From positions 1 to 63,582 of the forward strand of contig JAFZNO010000126.1 of NCBI GenBank assembly GCA_017552985.1: a stretch of 63,582 nucleotides of DNA, in the 5' to 3' direction. This stretch comes from Lachnospiraceae bacterium (GTDB lineage: Bacteria > Bacillota > Clostridia > Lachnospirales > Lachnospiraceae). Positions 1-8,044 of this stretch are shown piece by piece. The translations under genes and the position numbers were made by a program. How positions within the stretch are numbered: the first letter of the stretch is position 1; each line of letters begins with the position of its first letter. The notes under the pieces are model-generated. The model did no database searches. It was given only the letters and a program-made list of their open reading frames with translations, and was not told the origin of the DNA.

Positions 1-72
1 AATCCTCGCATTTTCTTTAATTATACGCATGGAAAATGTAAAAAACAACAGCGAAAGTGGCAAAAAATAACA

Positions 73-127
73 AAACCAGAAGTTAGTCAGACAAAAATGT
101 CGGGCTGTTTTGAAACCAGAAGTTAGT
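73..127. repeat. 15-bp direct repeat in leader region
   Basis: The sequence AAACCAGAAGTTAGT occurs at 73-87 and again at 113-127, 40 bp start to start. The first copy is followed by a short GACA/TGTC inverted repeat. The rest of 1-281 is AT-rich, with no coding region that I can support. The repeat could be a regulatory direct repeat for the serpin gene downstream or the remnant of an element; nothing visible decides between these. Confidence 0.5.
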
Positions 128-281
128 TTGACATTCAACTAAGGAAAAATAATTTTTAATTTATGAGAACCTTTTTGAAGAGAAAGCGTCTATATGGTCA
201 AAGCGGAACACGTAAAATTTTAAGCGCGGCACTGTTGGAAAATGACAAACGTCTAAGATTAAGAAAAAGGGAGAAGATCAC

Positions 282-1559
282 ATGAAAAAGAAATTATTAT
301 TGTTACTCTGTGCATGCATGATGCTTGGCGGATGTTCGGATGGGGGAGCGGAAAAGCCTTCAGAGGCGGAGAAGCCTTCCGCGCAGGAGACGCAGGGCTC
401 TCAAGAGACGCTGGTGCTCGGTGAAAGTGAAGAACAGGAGATCCAGCAGGTGGAGCTGACGGATGCTTATCAGAAGGCGGCTTATTTCGCAGATCAGGTA
501 TATAAGGATCAGCCCGGCAACGTGCTTGTCAGCCCGCTGTCTTTGAACGTAGCGCTTGGCATGGCTACGGAGGGTGCTTCCGGTGAGACCGCAAAAGAGC
601 TTTACCGCTATCTTGGCAGTGAGGATTACGCCGACTGGGTAGATGAATACATGTCTTATGCAGAGGGGCTGAAGGCCGCGGGAAGCGGAAAGTCGGGCTA
701 TACGTTTAATTACAAGCTGGCGAATTCCATCTGGGTAAAGAAAGATGAGAAGCTTCTTAAGGACTATCAAAAGCTTGTGGAAAAGAAGTTCAGGGCGGAA
801 GCGGAGAACGTGGATTTTATCGGGGATCCGGACAAAACGGCGAAGAAGATCAATTCCTGGTGCGACAAGCACACGGAAGGGCTGATCAAGGAAGTTATCA
901 CTCCTGATAAGTTTTCGCGTGACCTGATGGCGATCCTGGTTAATTCCGTATATTTTGAGTCCCCCTGGGTCAAAGAATGGAATCTGAGAACGCATGAGTT
1001 CACGGACCTTAAGGGAAACAAGAAGGAACAGGAGATGCTGTCCGACACCCTTGGAGTCTATTATGAAAACGAATATGCCACGGCATTTTCTAAGGATTAT
1101 TACAACGGATTTCAATTTATCGGCATCCTGCCAAAGGCGGAAGGCGATTTTAACCTGGGCGATCTTGACCTGAAGAGCCTGTTGGAATCACAGACGTACG
1201 AATATGACGTAAGAGCCATTATGCCGCAGCTGAATTACGAGACGAAGACCGAGAATGTGATCGACGTACTGAAGGCCCAGGGAGTCTACAGGGCATTTGA
1301 TGAAAACCGTGCTGAATTTTTCCGGATGATCGATGGGGAAGGGCTCTTTATCAGCGAGATCATTCAGAAGTGTAAGATCGAACTCGACAAGGACGGAACC
1401 CGCGCGGCAGCAGTCACGGCGATCCTTATGCAAAAGTCATTGGCGATGAAGCCGGTAGAAAAGGAAGTAAAAGAAGTATACCTGGACAGACCGTTTGCGT
1501 TCCTGATCTATGACAGCCAGAAGGACCAGATCGTGTTTGCGGGGAAGGTTGTTGAATAA
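282..1559 (+). CDS. Lipid-anchored serpin (serine protease inhibitor)
   Basis: This 425-residue protein is a secreted serpin. It begins with a lipoprotein signal peptide whose lipobox is MLGGC, followed by a Glu/Ser-rich linker of about 40 residues, then a serpin fold. Family landmarks are the strand/helix motif around SPLSLNVALGMATEGASG, the LVNSVYFESPW segment, and a hinge reading DGTRAAAVTA near residue 371 followed by a short reactive loop and the terminal DRPFAFLIYD motif. Serpins trap serine or cysteine proteases by cleavage-triggered loop insertion. The small-residue hinge is intact, so an inhibitory serpin is expected. Counting from the hinge Gly (residue 372) as P15 puts P1 at Ser, with Lys at P2 and Leu at P1'. 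It would sit on the outer face of the membrane. A hairpin at 1594-1637 follows it, so it is probably monocistronic. Confidence 0.93.
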   Translation: MKKKLLLLLCACMMLGGCSDGGAEKPSEAEKPSAQETQGSQETLVLGESEEQEIQQVELTDAYQKAAYFADQVYKDQPGNVLVSPLSLNVALGMATEGASGETAKELYRYLGSEDYADWVDEYMSYAEGLKAAGSGKSGYTFNYKLANSIWVKKDEKLLKDYQKLVEKKFRAEAENVDFIGDPDKTAKKINSWCDKHTEGLIKEVITPDKFSRDLMAILVNSVYFESPWVKEWNLRTHEFTDLKGNKKEQEMLSDTLGVYYENEYATAFSKDYYNGFQFIGILPKAEGDFNLGDLDLKSLLESQTYEYDVRAIMPQLNYETKTENVIDVLKAQGVYRAFDENRAEFFRMIDGEGLFISEIIQKCKIELDKDGTRAAAVTAILMQKSLAMKPVEKEVKEVYLDRPFAFLIYDSQKDQIVFAGKVVE

Positions 1560-1593
1560 CAAAATCTGAGAAACAAAATAATACAAAAAAAAG

Positions 1594-1640
1594 AGGGAAA
1601 TGGCAGAAAAATACATTGAAACTTTTGCCATTTCCCTTTA
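1594..1640 (+). terminator. Hairpin terminator after the serpin gene
   Basis: A perfect 12-bp inverted repeat (AGGGAAATGGCA at 1594-1605 and its complement at 1626-1637) encloses a 20-nt A-rich loop and is followed by TTAAT. The loop is long and the U-tract short, so termination may be partial. The 3' arm overlaps the -35 region of the next promoter. Confidence 0.55.
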
Positions 1641-1652
1641 ATATTGTATTAT
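1625..1652 (+). promoter_or_regulatory. Candidate sigma-A promoter for GH94 phosphorylase
   Basis: TTGCCA (1625-1630) and TATTAT (1647-1652) are separated by 16 bp, about 65 bp upstream of the phosphorylase start. It is the best sigma-A match in the gap. A palindrome begins three bases downstream of the -10 box. Confidence 0.5.
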
Positions 1653-1654
1653 GA

Positions 1655-1672
1655 GACGTGTGCGGTCACGTC
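1655..1672. promoter_or_regulatory. Palindrome, candidate operator for GH94 gene
   Basis: GACGTG-N6-CACGTC is a perfect 6-bp-arm inverted repeat just downstream of the proposed -10 box, where a bound repressor would block initiation. It does not match the LacI-type site upstream of the GH51 and importer genes, so any binding protein would be a different one. Confidence 0.4.
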
Positions 1673-1715
1673 TGGTAATAGTGCAAGAAACAGTAAAATG
1701 CAGGAGGTTACAAAC

Positions 1716-4109
1716 ATGCAATACGGTTATTTTGACGAGGTGAAGAAAGAGTACGTCATCACTAAGCCCAATACGCCGGCGCCTTGGGCGAATTACCTGG
1801 GATCCCCGGCATACGGTGCCATCATTTCGAACAATGCGGGCGGCTACAGCTTTGTTAAGAGCGGCGCGAACGGAAGAATCATCCGCTATCATTTTAACAG
1901 TGACGATACGCCTGGCAGATACGTTTATCTGCGCGATGATGACACGAAGGATTTCTGGTCCGCAACCTGGCAGCCTGTTGGCAAGGACCTGAACGATTAC
2001 AAGAGTGAGTGTCATCACGGCACTGCTTATTCCAACATGATCGCGGAGTACGCAGGGATCCATTCCGAGGTTCTGTATTACGTTCCCCTGAATAAGACCT
2101 ATGAGGTATGGGCTGCAAAGGTGACGAACAAGTCTGCAAAGCCCAGGACCATTTCCGTATTTGGCTACGCGGAGTTCACGAACGACAGCAATTACGAGCA
2201 GGATCAGGTGAACCTGCAGTACACCCAGTTCATTACCGCAACCCATTTTGAGAACAATAAGATCTATCAGAAGATCAATCCGAACTTTGGCAAGGATGAG
2301 ACCGGCTCCAACCACAAGGAGCGTTTCTTTGGCATGGCTGGCCAGACCGTGAAGTCCTACAACGGTGACAAGCAGGCATTCCTTGGCAACTATCATTCCT
2401 ACGGCAATCCCATTGCAGTTGAGAACGGTGCGTGTGACAACGTGCTGAATTACAACTCCAACGGATGCGGCGCGCTGCATACCCAGATCACGTTAGAGCC
2501 CGGCGAGACGAAGGAAGTTGCATTCCTTCTTGGACAAGCTGAGCCTTGGGTGGCTGATGAGATCCTGGCTGCATACAAGGACCTTTCCGTTGTGGAGAAG
2601 GAGAAGCAGGAACTCATTACTTATTGGCATTCAAAGCTTATGAACTTCCAGGTGAACACCCCGGATCCAGCATTCAACAGCATGATCAATACCTGGAACG
2701 CATATCAGTGCTTCATCACCTTTACCTGGTCCCGCGCGGCTTCCTTTAGCTACTGCGGACAGCGTAACGGTTACGGATATCGTGACACCGTTCAGGACAT
2801 CCAGGGAATCATCCATCTGGATCCCGCCATGGCAGAAAAGCAGCTGACCTTCATGCTTTCCGCACAGGTTGACAACGGCGGCGGACTGCCTTTGGTAAAA
2901 TATGACCATAATCCCGGACACGAGGATACGCCGGATGACGAATCCTACGTTCGTTCCACGGGTCATCCCGCATACCGTGCGGACGATGCACTGTGGCTCT
3001 TCCCGACGGTTTGGAAGTATGTTTCCGAGACCGGCGACAAGGATTACGTAAAGAAGGTGATCCCTTATGCAAATAAGGATGAGGGCACCGTTTACGATCA
3101 CCTAAAGAGAGCGATCAATTTCTCCATGGAGAGACTTGGCGATCACAAGATGCCCGCTGGTCTTCACGCAGACTGGAATGACTGCTTAAGACTTGGCAAG
3201 AAGGGCGAGTCCACGTTCGTGGCACTGCAGCTCTACTACGCGTTCACGGTAATGAAGGGCTTTGCGAAGGATCTGAATGATACGGAGTATCTTGGATATC
3301 TTGAGGCAACCCAGAAGGAGCTTGGCGAGATCATCAACAAGGAATGCTGGGAGGACGACAGATTTGTCCGCGGCATCAAGGAGGATGGCCAGGTTATCGG
3401 TTCCAAGAATGATCCCGAGGCAAGCATGTGGCTGAATCCCCAGTCCTGGGCCGTTATCAGCGGACTGGCAACGAAGGATCAGGCTGAGAAGGCTTTGGAG
3501 AGCGTTCACCGCGAGCTGAACACGAAGTACGGCGTTCGCGTGATGGCACCTTCCTACGTAGATCATGCGTTTGACGGCGCACTGGCACTGCTCTTTAACC
3601 CGTCCACGAAGGAGAACGGCGGTATCTTCTCACAGCCCCAGGGTTGGATCATTCTCGCTGAATCCCTGATGGGACACGGCAACAGAGCGTTTGAATATTT
3701 CACCGAGAGCTCCCCTGCATCCCAGAACAACGATGCGGACGTAAGACGCCTTGAGCCCTACGTACACGGCCAGTTTACTGAAGCTGACGAGTCTCCTTTC
3801 CACGGCAGAAGCCACGTACATTGGCTGACCGGTACCGCATCCACCTGTATGGTAGGTTGCGTGGAAGGTATCTGCGGCATGAGACCTGACTTGAACGGTC
3901 TTTGGGTTTGCCCGACAATCCCTTCAGCTTGGAAAGAAATGATCATGGACAAGAACTTCCGCGGCAAGAAGCTTCATATCACCGTTCGCAACGAGAGCGG
4001 TGCTGAGAGCGGCTTCAAGGAGTTCTACCTGAACGGGGTGAAACTCGACCAGCCTTACGTTCCCGCCGCAGACATGAAGGACGAGAATGAAGTGGTTGTG
4101 ATCATGTAA
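1716..4109 (+). CDS. GH94 inverting disaccharide phosphorylase (cellobiose/chitobiose phosphorylase type)
   Basis: This 797-residue cytoplasmic enzyme is a GH94 family phosphorylase, which cleaves a beta-linked disaccharide with phosphate to give a sugar 1-phosphate and a free sugar. The N-terminus (MQYGYFDEVKKEYVI, then PAPWANYLG and FWSATWQPV) and the core motif ADWNDCL match cellobiose and N,N'-diacetylchitobiose phosphorylases. The second Asp of DWND is residue 489, where the general acid of characterised family members falls (about 490). Length is normal. I chose the ATG at 1716 because AGGAGGT at 1702-1708 precedes it and homology begins there; an upstream in-frame TTG at 1644 has no ribosome-binding site. 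The substrate cannot be fixed from sequence alone: cellobiose, laminaribiose, chitobiose or cellobionate all remain possible. It is followed by GH51 and the GGDEF fusion on the same strand, which suggests a common glycan pathway. Confidence 0.92.
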   Translation: MQYGYFDEVKKEYVITKPNTPAPWANYLGSPAYGAIISNNAGGYSFVKSGANGRIIRYHFNSDDTPGRYVYLRDDDTKDFWSATWQPVGKDLNDYKSECHHGTAYSNMIAEYAGIHSEVLYYVPLNKTYEVWAAKVTNKSAKPRTISVFGYAEFTNDSNYEQDQVNLQYTQFITATHFENNKIYQKINPNFGKDETGSNHKERFFGMAGQTVKSYNGDKQAFLGNYHSYGNPIAVENGACDNVLNYNSNGCGALHTQITLEPGETKEVAFLLGQAEPWVADEILAAYKDLSVVEKEKQELITYWHSKLMNFQVNTPDPAFNSMINTWNAYQCFITFTWSRAASFSYCGQRNGYGYRDTVQDIQGIIHLDPAMAEKQLTFMLSAQVDNGGGLPLVKYDHNPGHEDTPDDESYVRSTGHPAYRADDALWLFPTVWKYVSETGDKDYVKKVIPYANKDEGTVYDHLKRAINFSMERLGDHKMPAGLHADWNDCLRLGKKGESTFVALQLYYAFTVMKGFAKDLNDTEYLGYLEATQKELGEIINKECWEDDRFVRGIKEDGQVIGSKNDPEASMWLNPQSWAVISGLATKDQAEKALESVHRELNTKYGVRVMAPSYVDHAFDGALALLFNPSTKENGGIFSQPQGWIILAESLMGHGNRAFEYFTESSPASQNNDADVRRLEPYVHGQFTEADESPFHGRSHVHWLTGTASTCMVGCVEGICGMRPDLNGLWVCPTIPSAWKEMIMDKNFRGKKLHITVRNESGAESGFKEFYLNGVKLDQPYVPAADMKDENEVVVIM

Positions 4110-4116
4110 AAGCATA

Positions 4117-4144
4117 TTTTAGGGGAGTCTAACCTCCCCTAAAA
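4117..4144. other. Stem-loop between GH94 and GH51 genes
   Basis: TTTTAGGGGAG and CTCCCCTAAAA form a perfect 11-bp stem with a 6-nt loop, eight bases after the GH94 stop. On the + strand the U-run is on the 5' side and A-residues follow, so it lacks the 3' U-tract of an intrinsic terminator. An mRNA-processing or stability hairpin is more likely. Confidence 0.6.
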
Positions 4145-4157
4145 AAATAGTTCAACG

Positions 4158-4171
4158 ATAAAACGATTTAC
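4158..4171. promoter_or_regulatory. LacI-type operator upstream of GH51
   Basis: ATAAAACGATTTAC has the CG-centred near-palindromic form of LacI-family operators. It matches 13 of 14 bases of the site at 12791-12804 in front of the sugar importer. It lies 33 bp before the GH51 start. I see no strong sigma-A promoter in this 94-bp gap. Confidence 0.65.
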
Positions 4172-4203
4172 TATGAAAAATTAAAAATATGGGAGGTTAC
4201 AAA

Positions 4204-5805
4204 ATGGCAGAAACAGCAAAAATCACAGTACATCCGTCTTTTAAGATCGGAGAAATCTCACCGAGGCTCTTTAGTACGTTCTTGGAGCCCATCGGAACCA
4301 TGGTGAACGGTACCATGTACAATCCCAAGCATCCCACCGCGGACGAGCAGGGATTCCGTACCGACTTTATCAATGGACTGAAGGGGACGGGCATGCCGGC
4401 GTGCCGTCTGCCCGGCGGAAACTTTGTATCCGCATGGCAGTGGAAGGATTCCATTGGTCCCAAGGACCAGAGGAAGGTGCACCTGGATCCCGCATGGTAT
4501 CAGTTCATTCCCAACGACGTGGGACATGACGAGTATCTGCAGTGGGCGGAGAAGGTTGGAACGGAGCCCTTGTACACGATCAATCTTGGTACCGGCACGT
4601 TCCAGGACGCCATGGACATCGTGGAGTACACGAATTTTGAGGGCGGCTCCTACTGGTCTGACTTGCGTAAGCAGTATGGACATGAGAAGCCTTACGGCGT
4701 AAAGACCTGGTATCTTGGGAATGAGATGGACGGTCCCTGGCAGCTTGGTTCCTGGGACAAGGATCCGAGAGGTTACGGCGTTCGCTGTAACGAGGTTTCC
4801 AAGGCCATGAAGTGGATCGACGCTTCCATCGAGACGGCAGTATGCGCAAGCTCCGCATTGTTTATGGATCACTATCCCACTTGGGAGGAGACCGTATTGC
4901 AGGAGTGCTATGAGACCGTGGATCTTCTTTCCATGCATCACTATCACAGCGCACCTCCCGGAGACTGGAAGGCACTGCTCGGCGGTTCCGCATACTACGA
5001 GGACTTCATCAATACTGAGATCGCAATGTGTGACCTCGTTGGCGCAAAATGCCGTTCGCCAAAGAAGATCATGCTTTCCTTTGACGAGTATGGCTGCATG
5101 GTTCGCCCGAACAGCCCGCTTCATCCCGGATATGGCTATCACAACATGGCGAGATCCCATTATCGCTTTGATCCGAAGAGACCTTATATCCGCCACGATC
5201 CCGACAACATGCCGGACAGACAGTTCCCCGGCGGAGACATGCTTCACGCACTTTCCATGCTGTCCATCCAGCTGGCATTCCTGCGTCATGCAGACCGCGT
5301 GAAGATCGGATGCATGACGGGCGGTCTCGGAGCACTTTGCAGCTCCAACCATGATCACGTATGGAAGTCTGCTTCCCACTATGCATTCATGGATATGATC
5401 AATTACGCAAGGGGAACCTCCATGCGTACGGACGTACAGAGCGAAACTTATGACATTCCCGGCTATGCGATCGACGACACTTCACAATACTATGACAAGG
5501 AAGGCCTTACCTTTGTAGACAGCGCTTCCGCTTGGGACGAGGAGAACGAAACCCTGACGATTTTTGTCATTAACAGAAATGAAGAGACGGAATATCCGAT
5601 TAGGGTAGACGTGCGCGGATTTGAGGAGTATACTTTTGATAAGCATATCGAATTATGCTCAGATGATCTGGACGCTAAAAACAGTTTCGAGGAGCCGGAG
5701 CGCATCATGCCTGCCCTGAAGTCTGGGGGGACTTTTGAAGACGGCATTTATGCAGGACACGTAAGACCTCTTTCCTGGAACGTTCTTCGTTTCAAGAAGA
5801 AATAA
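4204..5805 (+). CDS. GH51 alpha-L-arabinofuranosidase
   Basis: This 533-residue protein belongs to GH51, retaining enzymes that release terminal alpha-L-arabinofuranose from arabinan, arabinoxylan or their oligosaccharides. There is no signal peptide, so it acts on imported oligosaccharides. The motif RLPGGNFVSAWQW, the acid/base Glu174 in GNEMDGPW and the nucleophile Glu295 in SFDEYG are placed almost exactly as in characterised bacterial arabinofuranosidases. After the nucleophile the protein has an unusual PNSPLHPGYGYHNMARSHYR segment where many relatives have a WNVW-like stretch, so substrate preference may be altered. The start at 4204 follows GGGAGG at 4190-4195; an in-frame ATG at 4189 overlaps that site and is unlikely. 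A LacI-type operator lies upstream and the GGDEF fusion begins 47 bp downstream. A few GH51 members are endoglucanases; the catalytic-site motifs make arabinofuranosidase more likely. Confidence 0.9.
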   Translation: MAETAKITVHPSFKIGEISPRLFSTFLEPIGTMVNGTMYNPKHPTADEQGFRTDFINGLKGTGMPACRLPGGNFVSAWQWKDSIGPKDQRKVHLDPAWYQFIPNDVGHDEYLQWAEKVGTEPLYTINLGTGTFQDAMDIVEYTNFEGGSYWSDLRKQYGHEKPYGVKTWYLGNEMDGPWQLGSWDKDPRGYGVRCNEVSKAMKWIDASIETAVCASSALFMDHYPTWEETVLQECYETVDLLSMHHYHSAPPGDWKALLGGSAYYEDFINTEIAMCDLVGAKCRSPKKIMLSFDEYGCMVRPNSPLHPGYGYHNMARSHYRFDPKRPYIRHDPDNMPDRQFPGGDMLHALSMLSIQLAFLRHADRVKIGCMTGGLGALCSSNHDHVWKSASHYAFMDMINYARGTSMRTDVQSETYDIPGYAIDDTSQYYDKEGLTFVDSASAWDEENETLTIFVINRNEETEYPIRVDVRGFEEYTFDKHIELCSDDLDAKNSFEEPERIMPALKSGGTFEDGIYAGHVRPLSWNVLRFKKK

Positions 5806-5852
5806 ATTGGTCTCCGCTCCTTGAGTGATAAGGTATCTTTTGGAGTTGGGGA

Positions 5853-7793
5853 ATGAAGAAAAAAATAGCGGTATTTGCAAACGGCTGGAGTAACGAGGCA
5901 CTCTCTAACGCCGTCAAGGGAATTAAAAAATATGCGGCACAGGAAGACTTTGACGTATTTGTCTTCCTGTGCTTTGCTAACGTTAGCGCACAGACGGAAT
6001 TGATGCAGGGCGAATTGAACGTATATGGCCTGTGCAACGTGGCGGATTATGACGGCATCATTATCTTTTCCAATATGCTTAATTCGGATGAGACAGTGGT
6101 TTCTCTATGTGAAAAGGCAAAAGACCAGGGAGTTCCCGTGGTCAGCATCGGCATGGAGGTGGACGACGTGCCATGCGTGAGCGTGGACGGGAACACGGGC
6201 ATGCGCGATCTTGTGACGCATCTGGTGGAAAAGCACGGCGTGCGCGACGTGGTTTACGTGGGCGGCGTGCCTGGCCATGCGGAGAGCGACGCCCGTCTTG
6301 AAATCGTCAGAAAAGTATTAAAAGAGCACGGACATACCGTAAAACAGGAAAACGTGGTTTACGGCGGCTGGTCCAACCGGCGGACGATCGAAGCGGTTCA
6401 TGCCGTTCTGAAGACCCGTAAGGGAAAATTGCCGGACGCTTTTATCTGTGCGAATGACATTATGGCGCTCTCGACGGCCACGGAGCTTGGAAACATGGGC
6501 TATACGCTTCCGAAGGACGTGATCGTGACGGGCTTTGATTACGCCAGGGATGCGCAGATCTTTTTCCCGGCGCTCTCAACCGTGCAGCAGAATTATGACG
6601 AAGTGGGATTCCAGTGTTGCAAGATCCTCTTTGACAACATGAAGAGAGGGAAATTTAAGGCACGTTATTTGGTTTCCACGACCATGCATTTGGGAGAAAG
6701 CTGCGGCTGCGGCAACACCATGGAAGGCTGGAAGCTGCGCACGGATTACTGTAAGCATTTTTATCAAAAGTCCACGGATGCGGCCTTTATGGAGCAGACG
6801 GAGCGTTCCATGAGGCAGAAAATCTCAGAGGTGAGCAGTTACGCAGACCTGAAGCTTAGCCTTCGCGAACATTTCCATGAAAATCACAGATTTGAAGGCG
6901 AGAACCTCCACGTTGTGGTCAACGCCGAATACTTCCAGAACGTGATGGCCAGCGAGCAGGAGATCTGGGACAAGAAAACCCGGAAAAAGCTTGAAGTAGT
7001 GGTATCCTTAAAGGACGGCGAGATCCAGGAAGTGGAACGGATGGACCGTCGGCAGCTGATCCCGGGATATGAGAAGACGGAAGGCGTACAGCACGTGTAT
7101 TATATCCTTCCGCTGCATTTTATGCAGTATAATTATGGCTACGTGGTATTTGCGGACGAGCCCTATATCCTGACGGAAGAGCTTTTGTATTCCTACATGG
7201 AAAAGCTTCAGCAGGCATTAAAGCTTCTTCGCACGAACCTGCGTCTGGACGCGCTGAATAAGAATCTGACGAGATTGTATGACAAGGATCCCATGACGGA
7301 CCTGTTCAATCGTTTTGGCTATGAGAATAAGGCCATTCCGCTGTATCAGGACAGCGTCCGCAAGCATGAAAGCATGATGGTCATGTTCGTTGACATCAAC
7401 TTTATGAAGCGCATCAATGACCAGCACGGGCACATTCACGGGGATGCAGCGATCCGTACCGTTGCGGAAGCCATTAAGGCGAATATCGATGCAAATTGGA
7501 TCGCCGTCCGGTTTGGAGGCGACGAGTTCCTGATCATTGCACCGGATTGTGACGATGCGGAAGCTGAGGACGTAAAGGATAACATTCTGGAGTATTTGGA
7601 GGGGAAGAATAACGACGGATCGAGACCTTATCACATTTCCGCGAGCTGCGGCTACGTGATCACGGATCCGGAGAGCGGGTATCCCCTGCAGGAATACATC
7701 CGCGAGGCAGACCGGCTGATGTACGAGATCAAGCGGGAAGTGCACGCAAAGGATGAAGAGGAGCAAAAGAAGTTAAAGAAACAAAAAGCATAG
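5853..7793 (+). CDS. LacI-core sugar-sensor / GGDEF diguanylate cyclase fusion
   Basis: This 646-residue cytoplasmic protein starts directly with a LacI/periplasmic-binding-like fold (about residues 1-275; it opens MKKKIAVFANGWSNEALSNA) and has no helix-turn-helix in front of it. A CGCGN motif (Cys284, Cys286) closes this domain. A middle region of about 200 residues follows, then a C-terminal GGDEF domain (about 485-640). The A-site motif GGDEF is intact at 555-559, so c-di-GMP synthesis from two GTP is expected. The inhibitory RxxD motif is not visible at its usual place five residues before GGDEF, so product inhibition may be absent. The gene follows GH51 by 47 bp and is probably co-transcribed. 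By inference the LacI-like core binds a sugar derived from the locus and tunes cyclase activity. A transcription factor role is unlikely without a DNA-binding domain. Confidence 0.85.
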   Translation: MKKKIAVFANGWSNEALSNAVKGIKKYAAQEDFDVFVFLCFANVSAQTELMQGELNVYGLCNVADYDGIIIFSNMLNSDETVVSLCEKAKDQGVPVVSIGMEVDDVPCVSVDGNTGMRDLVTHLVEKHGVRDVVYVGGVPGHAESDARLEIVRKVLKEHGHTVKQENVVYGGWSNRRTIEAVHAVLKTRKGKLPDAFICANDIMALSTATELGNMGYTLPKDVIVTGFDYARDAQIFFPALSTVQQNYDEVGFQCCKILFDNMKRGKFKARYLVSTTMHLGESCGCGNTMEGWKLRTDYCKHFYQKSTDAAFMEQTERSMRQKISEVSSYADLKLSLREHFHENHRFEGENLHVVVNAEYFQNVMASEQEIWDKKTRKKLEVVVSLKDGEIQEVERMDRRQLIPGYEKTEGVQHVYYILPLHFMQYNYGYVVFADEPYILTEELLYSYMEKLQQALKLLRTNLRLDALNKNLTRLYDKDPMTDLFNRFGYENKAIPLYQDSVRKHESMMVMFVDINFMKRINDQHGHIHGDAAIRTVAEAIKANIDANWIAVRFGGDEFLIIAPDCDDAEAEDVKDNILEYLEGKNNDGSRPYHISASCGYVITDPESGYPLQEYIREADRLMYEIKREVHAKDEEEQKKLKKQKA

Positions 7794-7796
7794 CGC

Positions 7797-7832
7797 TAAA
7801 AAGATTGGGAAGACGATCACTCGTCTTCCCAA
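7797..7832 (-). terminator. Intrinsic terminator of the minus-strand XRE operon
   Basis: A perfect 12-bp inverted repeat (7805-7816 and 7821-7832) with a 4-nt loop is followed, reading leftward on the minus strand, by TCTTTTTAG. The XRE stop codon (7817-7819) lies inside the loop, so the terminator is built from the last codons of the gene. It also separates this operon from the convergent GGDEF gene. Confidence 0.8.
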
Positions 7833-8014
7833 AATAATTCATCCAAAGTTTTTCCAAGAACCTTGCAGATACTTCTGCAAAGGTTGATGGTGGGGTTATA
7901 GTCCCCTTTCTCAATGGCATTAATGGTTTGTCTTGAAACGCCGACCTTGTCTGCCAGGTCCTGCTGGGAGAGATCCAAAGCAGCCCTGGCGGATTTTAAT
8001 TTTAAATTCTTCAT
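7817..8014 (-). CDS. Small XRE-family (Cro/CI-type) transcriptional regulator
   Basis: This 65-residue protein is little more than one HTH_3 domain. It reads MKNLKLKSARAALDLSQQDL, then ADKVGVSRQTINAIEKGDYNP, a canonical recognition helix (SRQTINAIEKG), and ends KTLDELFWEDE. Proteins of this size and tail are common in Firmicutes beside membrane-protein genes and often repress their own operon. I chose the ATG at 8014 because GGAGGG lies seven bases upstream; a second ATG 15 bases earlier overlaps that site. It is the last gene of a four-gene minus-strand operon, 30 bp after the membrane protein gene. The likely target is the GACAATTTGTC palindrome in the operon's own promoter. That is inference. 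Confidence 0.9.
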   Translation of the reverse strand: MKNLKLKSARAALDLSQQDLADKVGVSRQTINAIEKGDYNPTINLCRSICKVLGKTLDELFWEDE

Positions 8015-8044
8015 GGCAAAACCCTCCATTTGGTTGACTGCTTA

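Noticed and set aside
1644-1715. Longer GH94 start at TTG 1644
   Set aside because: It lies inside the -10 region and palindrome, has no RBS, and homology to GH94 begins at ATG 1716 after AGGAGGT.
4117-4144. Intrinsic terminator after GH94
   Set aside because: The stem is followed by A residues on the + strand and the U-run is on the 5' side. A terminator here is not supported.
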